A DNA stretch of 64,000 nucleotides from Nostoc piscinale CENA21 (GTDB lineage: Bacteria > Cyanobacteriota > Cyanobacteriia > Cyanobacteriales > Nostocaceae): positions 4,087,860 to 4,151,859 of the forward strand of contig NZ_CP012036.1 in assembly GCF_001298445.1 (NCBI RefSeq), read 5' to 3'. Positions 54,442-61,917 of this stretch are shown here, piece after piece; position 1 is the first letter of the stretch, and every line of letters starts with the position of its first letter. Under the pieces are notes generated by a model. It made no database searches and was not told the DNA's origin. It saw nothing but the letters and a program-made list of their open reading frames with translations. Both the position numbers and the translations under genes were made by a program.

Positions 54442-54573
54442 TTTATCCAAAATTGATAAAAAGAAGCATATAATTGCCTGCGGAGTGCAGGCTTGGTTGG
54501 TATAGCCCCAGACTTTAGTCTGAGGGTTTTATTTTAATTGGTAATGGGTTGTCATCAAAATTGGAGTTAAACC

Positions 54574-55224
54574 GTGAGTGATAAAAATTCTTTGAGTTTA
54601 GTATTGGGACGCTGGATGCTGTTAACAGTAATCGGCTTTATTATTGGTGGATTTGTTGGCACTGGTGTAGGATTGATAGCCATTAGTATAGGGAGTATGT
54701 TGTTACCTTCCTTAGCTTTACCGGGACTGTACGGTCAAAACTTGTTATATGTAGTGCATGGTAGTATGGTCGCTGCGGCGGTGGTGGCTGGTGTAGTGAT
54801 TGGGATATTTCAATGGTTTGTTTTGCAGAGATGGTTTACCAATTGTTTTTGGTGGATACTTGCCAGTGCTTTTAGCTGGGTTGGAATTGCCTTCACTATT
54901 GCTTTTGTGATGTCTACTACCTGGGGAGTTGGTCAAACTCTTTCTCTTTGGGATAATAGAGGAGCGATCGCTAGTTCTATTACTGGCTTAATCATAGCGG
55001 CGTTGGTAATGGGAATTCTCCAATCTTTAGCACTCAGATTGAAACTTCCACAAGCAGCATTGTGGATAGTTATGAATATTGTGGTGTTTTTAATCGCTGC
55101 GATAATTATAATTTTTGGGGTACGGAATTTAGCTGGTATTTATAGTCTTCCAGTTTTTCTTGTAGCCTATTCACCCATTTATGCAGCCATTAGTGGCGTG
55201 ACAATTATTCGAGTCCGGGCTTGA
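54574..55224 (+). CDS. Glycine-rich polytopic membrane protein, copy 2
   Basis: A 216-residue paralogue of the 53643 protein; GTG start. The same helices and motifs are present: G-R-W-M-L-L-T-V-I-G-F, F-Q-W-F-V-L-Q-R-W-F, D-N-R-G-A-I-A-S-S-I-T-G-L, and an end reading P-V-F-L-V-A-Y-S-P-I-Y-A-A-I-S-G-V-T-I-I-R. This copy is intact. Its leader (about 54460-54573) is nearly the same as that of copy 1, including a CAGACT..AGTCTG hairpin. Function unknown. The pair arose by a recent tandem duplication with its promoter. Confidence 0.75.
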   Translation: MSDKNSLSLVLGRWMLLTVIGFIIGGFVGTGVGLIAISIGSMLLPSLALPGLYGQNLLYVVHGSMVAAAVVAGVVIGIFQWFVLQRWFTNCFWWILASAFSWVGIAFTIAFVMSTTWGVGQTLSLWDNRGAIASSITGLIIAALVMGILQSLALRLKLPQAALWIVMNIVVFLIAAIIIIFGVRNLAGIYSLPVFLVAYSPIYAAISGVTIIRVRA

Positions 55225-55350
55225 AATACAGTAAAATTATGTCTAAAAAACTTATTTATTATTAGTTGCACAGAAACTTAACTGATTATAATCAAAAGAT
55301 AGCCTCGGAATTTAAAATGCCCTTCTCATTACTGAAAATCAACAACAACA

Positions 55351-55614
55351 ATGGCAAAAATTGTAATTGATAATTTGGTTACTAGAAAATTTAACTCATT
55401 TTTAGATCACCTCAAATCTATACAAGCCAAAACTATACAAGGAGGTGGCTATCCTTATAGTTTTTATATCAATAATTTTACTGACAGTGCATCAATCAAT
55501 TCTACAGGAGGAGATATTACTTATGAAGCTGTTAACCATTCGTTTAGCTATCATGATAACAATATTCATGGCATAGATTATTCATCATCTATTTATAATA
55601 TATTTTTTCATTAA
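55351..55614 (+). CDS. Small hypothetical protein (87 aa), Ser/Asn/Tyr-rich
   Basis: 87 residues from ATG 55351. The first 30 residues look like an ordinary soluble helix (M-A-K-I-V-I-D-N-L-V-T-R-K-F-N-S-F). The rest is rich in Ser, Asn, Tyr and His, with G-G-G-Y-P-Y-S and G-G-D-I-T-Y-E-A-V. No known domain. It converges with the frame-broken histidine kinase gene, 22 bp apart. Codon use is AT-rich. Moderately likely to be real. Confidence 0.45.
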   Translation: MAKIVIDNLVTRKFNSFLDHLKSIQAKTIQGGGYPYSFYINNFTDSASINSTGGDITYEAVNHSFSYHDNNIHGIDYSSSIYNIFFH

Positions 55615-55636
55615 TCAAACTAAATATTTAAGTAAA

Positions 55637-56708
55637 TTATTTTTTAGATTGTTTAATAGGAATTTGAATAATAAACTTTGCTCCTGCTTTTGGCGCTGAA
55701 TGACATTCTAATTTACCTCTATGCAATTCAACAATAATTTTATAACTAATAGATAAACCTAAACCTGTACCTTTGCCAATATCTTTAGTCGTAAAGAACG
55801 GATCGAATAATTTTGTCTGCACTGTTTCTGCAATTCCTAAACCATTATCAGCAATACTAATTTCTATCCAATCATGATGGATAACTTTAGTTGCAATCTC
55901 AATTTTCGGATTAAAATCCTCTTGAGTATATTTTTTTTTTAATTACTGCTTCTTCTAAAGCATCAGTCGCATTAACTAAGATGTTCATGAATACTTGATT
56001 AAGTTGCCCTGCATAACATTCAACTAATGGTAGTTTTCCATAATTACGGATAATTTTAATGTCACTTAACTTATTAGATGATGCCTTGAAGCGATTATTT
56101 AAAATTACTAAGGTACTATCAATTCCATCATGAATGTTAACAGTCTTAAACTCAGCTTCATCCAGGCGAGAAAAGGTTCGTAGTGATTTGACAATCTCGC
56201 AAATGCGCTCTGCACCACACATCATTGATTGAAATACCTTATGTGCATCTTCTTGGATAAACTCAAATTCAATTTCTTGGATTTTTCTCTGGATATCAAT
56301 TGCTGGTTTGGGATAATGCTTTTGGTAAACTTCTACTAAATCTAGGACATCTTGAAAGTATTTATTGGCATAATTTAAATTACCATAAATAAAATTAACG
56401 GGATTATTAATTTCATGAGCAATTCCCGCTACTAAAACTCCCAGAGCCGACATTTTCTCAGATTCTACTAGTTTGATTTGTAAAGATTTGAGATTGCCCA
56501 AAATATTTTCTAATTCTTGACCGCGATTTTCTAAAGCAATTTGTGATGCTTCTAATTCTCGAATCACATTTTTAAGAATCACTTCTCTCACTTCACTAGC
56601 ATTCTCTAATTGTTGGCGGTCTGCTTCAGAACGCTCTAATTTTTTTTTGTAAAACTCGCACAGTTTTTTCTAATTCCTTGAGTCTGCCATCGTAGTCTAT
56701 ATCTTGCA
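55637..56708 (-). pseudogene. Sensor histidine kinase beside FIST, two homopolymer frame breaks
   Basis: Read from ATG 56708 (M-Q-D-I-D-Y-D-G-R-L-K-E-L-E). After 24 residues a T9 run (56640-56648) breaks the frame. The middle part holds a coiled coil, H-box-like G-I-A-H-E-I-N-N-P-V-N-F-I and N-box V-F-M-N-I-L-V-N-A-T-D-A-L. A T10 run (55931-55940) breaks it again before I-A-D-N-G-L-G-I and G-K-G-T-G-L-G-L-S-I-S. Deleting one base from each run gives one continuous protein of about 356 residues with every kinase box intact. The H-A-H-E-I-N-N-P type is common in soluble cyanobacterial kinases. It follows the FIST gene by only 7 bp, so they form a sensor-kinase operon. Confidence 0.85.
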
Positions 56709-56715
56709 TAACTCT

Positions 56716-57888
56716 TTACTTTGTGCCGATTAGCAAAGTCACAAATGTTTCTTGATGATAATATGTATAACCTTGTGGTTGGATGGGAGAAAATTCACCG
56801 TAAGTATAGAACCCACAAATCGGAATTTCTTTACCAAGTTCTGTTTTGATAATTTGATACTCTTCTTTGGCTCTTGTGCCTAATAACCAACGCCGACAGC
56901 AACAAGAAAATAGTAAGATAGCATCTGGTTCTTTGCCGGGATAGTTTTTTAATGCTCTCTGAAGTGAGGTTTTGACAGCATAAAGAACATCATCACGGTT
57001 AAAGTCGGTCATCTGAACTGTAGCTTGTTCTGGTACACTACCCAAAAAATTAATACTACCAGTTGGTGTGCAAGTATTCGGGACTCGCATATAGTAGCGA
57101 TCGCTATTTCCTTCGTATACTGCTAAAGGATTTTCTGCTGTTGGTTGGCGATCGCCCAAATATCGCTGATAAAATTTTAGTGCTGAGACTCCATCAATTT
57201 CCTCAACCACCGTTCCGTGAGATTTTGTCACAATACTCTTGCGTCCAATGGGTGTCCAACCGCAGCCAGTCCCATAAGAAAACAAAATATCCCCAGAAAA
57301 AATCAAAATCGGGAGTGCATCTGTAAAAACTTCATTTCCAAAAAATTGATAAGCTGTTTTAAACCTAAATTGATCTCCTGCTGTACCACCTAAAATTGGC
57401 ACTTCAGAACCTAAAGCTGATTTCAAACCTGCCAAAATTAATTCGCCATTGGTAGTAGAACCATCTGCTAAATAACTAGCAGGTAAAGTGACACATAATT
57501 TCGCTGGAGTGCTGCACTTCTGCATAGCCTGTTGTACTGCTTGCTGCGCCGCCGCCAAGGAATTTTCTTTGACTCCGTACCCTATCCCTGCATGAATATC
57601 TATAGTGTCAGAACAGAACAGCATCAGCGTCAAAGAATCTTGCTGAAACCCCAATATTGAAGATATTTCACCATCTGTAGTACAACCAATCAAGTCAATC
57701 TCTGGAAATACTTGCTGAATTTCTTTGAGAATCAGTGCGTGATCAAAATCTATCGCCGCAAATATCATACCAGCCTTGATTGGTATTCCCGGTAAATCAC
57801 GTAATTGACTCACACATCTATCTATTACATCTTTCGTTGCTTCTTGAGTATCGGGGTCATCGCTATGACCAAGAATCACTTTTAACAT
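56716..57888 (-). CDS. FIST-domain sensory protein
   Basis: A 390-residue protein with FIST_N (about 30-220) and FIST_C (about 225-370) domains. Markers are L-I-G-C-T-T-D-G-E-I, G-G-T-A-G-D, and near the end L-L-F-S-C-C-C-R-R-W-L-L-G and I-C-G-F-Y-T-Y-G-E-F. FIST proteins are thought to bind small ligands such as amino acids and often sit beside histidine kinases. Here the kinase gene starts 7 bp downstream. The Cys triplet in F-S-C-C-C-R-R is notable and could be redox- or metal-sensitive. Soluble, no TM segment. Confidence 0.9.
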   Translation of the reverse strand: MLKVILGHSDDPDTQEATKDVIDRCVSQLRDLPGIPIKAGMIFAAIDFDHALILKEIQQVFPEIDLIGCTTDGEISSILGFQQDSLTLMLFCSDTIDIHAGIGYGVKENSLAAAQQAVQQAMQKCSTPAKLCVTLPASYLADGSTTNGELILAGLKSALGSEVPILGGTAGDQFRFKTAYQFFGNEVFTDALPILIFSGDILFSYGTGCGWTPIGRKSIVTKSHGTVVEEIDGVSALKFYQRYLGDRQPTAENPLAVYEGNSDRYYMRVPNTCTPTGSINFLGSVPEQATVQMTDFNRDDVLYAVKTSLQRALKNYPGKEPDAILLFSCCCRRWLLGTRAKEEYQIIKTELGKEIPICGFYTYGEFSPIQPQGYTYYHQETFVTLLIGTK

Positions 57889-58782
57889 TACATCCTCTCA
57901 ATTAATTAAAAATGTGTTTATTTCGTAAAGCAAAGCTAGAAATTCAACTCAAATCAAAATATTATTACCTGCTTAACAGTTAGATAAATTAATTTACATT
58001 AAAATTCGTGTAAACCTGATAAATCAACTATTTTCAGAGTTCCCATAAATTGCTAGAGAATAACGCTACTAATATAAATTTTTCAGTAAACTATCATTCA
58101 ATAACTCATATCCAGTTCAAATTAACTTGGAGATTGTCATAAAAAAATAAGTAACATATCGTAATCATTCGCAGTATTTCAGCTACGAATTGGCTAGGAA
58201 GATCATGTTTTTTAAAATTTGATGAAAAATACTAATTTGTACTTAAATTATGGATATGAACGAGCGATCGCTATAAAAATATTTGTGATAAATAATACTA
58301 GAGCTAACTTTTCCGAAATGAGATAATGTAGTAATGTAGATTATTTCTGTAGTATATAAGCGAGGAAAAAAGATGACTGTATTTCTAGCCGTCTGGGTTC
58401 TCTTCAAACAAACCAACACAAGGCGCACAGATTTGCGTTCAGTCCTCCATTTACAGGAATGATACTCGAATTAACAGACACTAAAGACATCTATAGCTGA
58501 GTCATATAGGTTAGTAGTTCACCAACCTAACATTGCCGTGTAGACCGAGCAGGGGTGCAGGGGGCAGGGCGCAAGGGAGAGAATCTTTCCCCTCCGCTCC
58601 CTGCTCCCTACCCCGAAGCCAGCCACCACGCAAAGTTTTCTTGGCAGACTATTAGGGCATTTTGACAATATGAAAGTTAGGAATAGTAATACTTTTACCT
58701 CCTGCCTTCTGCCTCCTGCTATAAAAGTGTCCGCCTCTGTGCGTCTTGTGCATAGCAAGCAGCACACATCGAGGAAATATCA
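57889..58782. other. Long intergenic region between FIST and rsgA
   Basis: 894 bp between divergent genes. 57889-58500 is strongly AT-rich with no accepted gene; short frames lack ribosome-binding sites. 58545-58620 is a G/C-rich low-complexity patch (GCAGGGGGCAGGGCGCAAGG, CTCCCTGCTCCCTACCCC) and 58695-58720 is the CTCCTGCCTTCTGCCTCCTGC repeat. The rsgA start has AGGAAA upstream. A small RNA cannot be excluded. Confidence 0.4.
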
Positions 58783-59844
58783 ATGAATTTGGATTTATTA
58801 GGCTGGAGTGACTTTTTTACTCACAGTTTCGTACCCTATCGCCAACAAGGATTTAGCGTTGGTAGGGTTGCTATTGAATACAGAAATACTTACATCGTCT
58901 ATAGCGAACAAGGCGAACTAGCAGCAAAAGTTACAGGGAAACTGCGACATCAAGCTACTCAACCACAAGACTTTCCCGCAGTTGGAGACTGGGTTATCAT
59001 TCAGACGCGAGAGTCAGAAGGACGCGCTACCATTCACGGAATTTTGCCCAGAAAAAGTAAGTTTTCACGGAAAACAGTTGGTAGTAAAACCGAAGAACAA
59101 ATTGTTGCAGCTAATGTTGACACCGTGTTCTTGGTTTGTGGACTTGATGGCGACTTTAACCCTAGAAGAATAGAACGCTATCTAATTTTGGCTTGGGAAA
59201 GTGGGACAAATCCAGTCATCGTTTTAAATAAAGCCGACCTGTGCAACTCTTTAGATGAGTGTATATCTGAAGTGGAAGCTGTTGCCATTGGTGTACCAAT
59301 TCTAGTATTAAGTGCTACCAACAATCAAGGACTAGATGCTTTGAAAGCATACCTCCAACCAGGACAAACAGTTGCTTTGTTAGGGTCTTCTGGTGTGGGT
59401 AAATCTACAATCACTAACCAACTCCAAGGTACATCAGTGCAAGCTGTACAACCAGTACGCCAAGGTGATGACCGAGGTAGACACACCACTACAAATCGAG
59501 AATTGATATTACTGCCAACAGGCGGCTTAATTATTGATACCCCAGGAATGCGAGAAATTCAAATTTGGGCAGGTGATGAAAGTTTACAAGGAACTTTTGC
59601 AGACATCGAAACCTTAGCCGCAGAATGTCGCTTTCGCAATTGCCAGCACCACAACGAACCAGGTTGTGCAGTGCAACAAGCATTACTTGAGGGTGAACTC
59701 GATTATTCCAGATTTCTGGGCTACCAAAAATTGCAAAAAGAACTCAACTATCTTGTCCGCAAACAAGACCAAAGGGCGCAATTAGCCGAGAAAGAACGCT
59801 GGAAGAAGATTCATAAAGCTATGCGAAATCATCACCAGCATTAA
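58783..59844 (+). CDS. rsgA: Ribosome-maturation GTPase RsgA
   Basis: A 353-residue circularly permuted GTPase that helps late 30S subunit maturation. An N-terminal OB fold (about 20-95) comes first. The GTPase motifs appear in permuted order: N-K-A-D-L (G4, about 149-153), then S-A-T (G5), then G-S-S-G-V-G-K-S-T (G1, residues 201-209), then D-T-P-G-M (G3). The C-terminal zinc site is C-R-F-R-N-C-x-H-x5-C. Length is normal. ATG at 58783. Confidence 0.96.
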   Translation: MNLDLLGWSDFFTHSFVPYRQQGFSVGRVAIEYRNTYIVYSEQGELAAKVTGKLRHQATQPQDFPAVGDWVIIQTRESEGRATIHGILPRKSKFSRKTVGSKTEEQIVAANVDTVFLVCGLDGDFNPRRIERYLILAWESGTNPVIVLNKADLCNSLDECISEVEAVAIGVPILVLSATNNQGLDALKAYLQPGQTVALLGSSGVGKSTITNQLQGTSVQAVQPVRQGDDRGRHTTTNRELILLPTGGLIIDTPGMREIQIWAGDESLQGTFADIETLAAECRFRNCQHHNEPGCAVQQALLEGELDYSRFLGYQKLQKELNYLVRKQDQRAQLAEKERWKKIHKAMRNHHQH

Positions 59845-59964
59845 CATCTGATAAGTTTAATAACCCCGACCCAAGGGGAGGGGAGAAACAATTAAAGCCT
59901 CTCACGGGTGTCGGTGTTCAAAACCCTTACACCCTTTCCCTCTACACCCTCACACCCTTAATTG

Positions 59965-61644
59965 TTAAATTCCGTGGCTTTTACCAATTACCCAATGTCT
60001 GCGGAAAAATCGGGCTAAGGCTGATTCTTCTAGGGATAAATAGATAGGTCTACCGTGGGGACAGGTACGGGGGTTACGGGTGCGTTGCCATTGGTCTAAC
60101 AGTGTTTGCATTTCTGGTAGGTTCAGTGGTGTACCGTTACGAATGGCGGTGCGACAAGCGACCGCAACTTGCGCCGTTTGTAAGTCTCCGCCCCAACTAA
60201 GTTCTAAAATGGCTTCTGCACAGTCTTCTCGTTGTTGCAAAAGTGCGGGTATATTCCGAACAGCCCAAAGTTGTTCGCCAAAGGTTTCTATATCTAAACC
60301 AATGCGTTGCAGTTGTGAAACTTGTGCGGGTGACAGTTGATAAAGAATAATCGAAGGTTCCACAGGAACGAGTTGCCAATTATCACAGATTTGTTCGTAC
60401 AAAACTCGCTCGTGGGCAATATGTTGTTCTACTAACCACATACCACCAGGATGTTCAGCCACAATGTAAGTGTTGCTTACTTGGGCTACTGCTTTGAGAG
60501 TGTGCTGAGTGCCTTCTATTTTAGGATGATTGGGATTAAATTTATAACCGCCTTTTTCTTCTGCGGCTTTGAGTAATTTGCTGACTCTGGTTGTTTGGAC
60601 AGCTTCTTTAAAGTTCGCATCTTCAATGCGGAGTGCTTGGTCAATTGCTTGGGTGATTTGCTCTTGCCAATAGTTTAATTCATTCAGATAGATTTCCGTT
60701 TTGGCTGGGTTGCGATTCCAGTTAATTTGGTCGGGAGAAATTTCTAGATGTAATAAACAAATAGGATAGCGATCGCGTGGTAAAGTCCGATGAAACGCTG
60801 ACAAAATAGTTTGCTCAAGTTCTGGCGATTTTACCATTCTGCCATTCACAGCGATTCGCACCCAGTCTGGTCGATGGCGATGACACCTGTCTGGGAGTCC
60901 TACTACTAGGGAGAGTTGGGAGTTGGGAGTGGGGAGTTGGGGGTTGGGAGGGTGGGGAATTTCGAGTTTCAGTTCTTGTAAATCACCTTGGCGGACTTGG
61001 GGTAAAATTTGCGGCAGTAGTTGTCCAGTGGTGGCGGCGGGAGAAATGGTGAACCAGATGCGGTCATTTTGCCACAGTTGCCATGTTACTTGCGGATGAC
61101 ACAAAGCAATTTGATAAATTGTGGCTTGCACAGCTTTCATTTGCTGTGCTGCACTGGGTAAACCTTGGCGGCGAGATGGGCAATTACCAAACAGATTAGA
61201 AACTGTAACTACTGTACCAGGTGCGATCGCTGTTGCTTCTACTGTTTGTGCTTTACCATCATCACCATAAACCACCCGCCACCCCAAATTACCATCAGCA
61301 GGACGACTCAAAATTTCTAACTCTGCCAAAGTCGTCAAGCTGTGCAACGCTTCACCCCGAAATCCCAAGCTGTTAATTTTCCATAAATCATCACTAGAGC
61401 GAATTTTACTCGTACTATGGGCTGTGGCAGCTTGTTGCAAGTCTTCCAGGTTCATCCCACAGCCATTGTCAGCTACACGAATGCGCCATTGTTGTGGCCA
61501 TAAATAAACCACAATCCTCGTTGCACCTGCATCTAGAGAATTTTCCACCAATTCCCTCACAGCAGATGCCAAGGAGTCTATCACCTCACCAGCTGTAATG
61601 AGATATACGACTTCGGTTGGTAAAGCTTGAATAGTAGATGCCAT
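59965..61644 (-). CDS. mutL: DNA mismatch repair protein MutL
   Basis: A 559-residue GHKL ATPase that couples MutS recognition to strand removal. N-terminal motifs: E-L-V-E-N-S-L-D-A-G-A-T, D-N-G-C-G-M, and G-F-R-G-E-A-L. The C-terminal domain carries an endonuclease-like set: E-Q-H-I-A-H-E-R-V-L-Y-E (the usual D-Q-H-A-x2-E-R with D to E and A to I), A-C-R-T-A-I-R and C-P-H-G-R-P. So nicking activity is plausible, with a variant metal site. The linker includes a low-complexity Pro/Gln/Asn segment (around 60910-60955, GGGAGTTGGGAGT DNA repeats), which is likely disordered. Confidence 0.95.
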   Translation of the reverse strand: MASTIQALPTEVVYLITAGEVIDSLASAVRELVENSLDAGATRIVVYLWPQQWRIRVADNGCGMNLEDLQQAATAHSTSKIRSSDDLWKINSLGFRGEALHSLTTLAELEILSRPADGNLGWRVVYGDDGKAQTVEATAIAPGTVVTVSNLFGNCPSRRQGLPSAAQQMKAVQATIYQIALCHPQVTWQLWQNDRIWFTISPAATTGQLLPQILPQVRQGDLQELKLEIPHPPNPQLPTPNSQLSLVVGLPDRCHRHRPDWVRIAVNGRMVKSPELEQTILSAFHRTLPRDRYPICLLHLEISPDQINWNRNPAKTEIYLNELNYWQEQITQAIDQALRIEDANFKEAVQTTRVSKLLKAAEEKGGYKFNPNHPKIEGTQHTLKAVAQVSNTYIVAEHPGGMWLVEQHIAHERVLYEQICDNWQLVPVEPSIILYQLSPAQVSQLQRIGLDIETFGEQLWAVRNIPALLQQREDCAEAILELSWGGDLQTAQVAVACRTAIRNGTPLNLPEMQTLLDQWQRTRNPRTCPHGRPIYLSLEESALARFFRRHWVIGKSHGI

Positions 61645-61734
61645 AAATTACAGTTTAGGCTAGTAGGCAACTCTTGTGCAGGAAAAATTACAACCTGTAT
61701 AAGTCTGCTAGAACTTACGCAAAAAAACGAAGAA

Positions 61735-61835
61735 CTAAGGTTTTAGAGTAGGGTTTAGGGGTATGAGGGTGTAAGGGTGTATGTATTCAAAACCCTTTCA
61801 CCCCATACCCTTTCACCCCTACACCCCATCTCCAC
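61735..61835. repeat. GGGTGTAAGGG / ACCCCATACCC hairpin repeat
   Basis: AGGGTTTAGGGGTATGAGGGTGTAAGGG is followed by CAAAACCCTTTCACCCCATACCC and ACCCCTACACCCC. The two halves can pair in a long imperfect hairpin. Same family as 14655-14840, 15481-15546 and 59915-59960. It lies between mutL and the coiled-coil gene. GAACTTACGCA on its left and TGCATAAGTCC on its right resemble the ends of the 8544-8649 element. Confidence 0.55.
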
Positions 61836-61917
61836 AATTCTGGTGCATAAGTCCTGATCATGAACACCGGATGCTAAACACCTACACTAAAAGAAGGGAT
61901 TTTAAAATCTGAGGAAG

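Noticed and set aside
58243..58428. 61-codon minus-strand frame between FIST and rsgA
   Set aside because: AT-rich random frame without a ribosome-binding site or protein-like composition.
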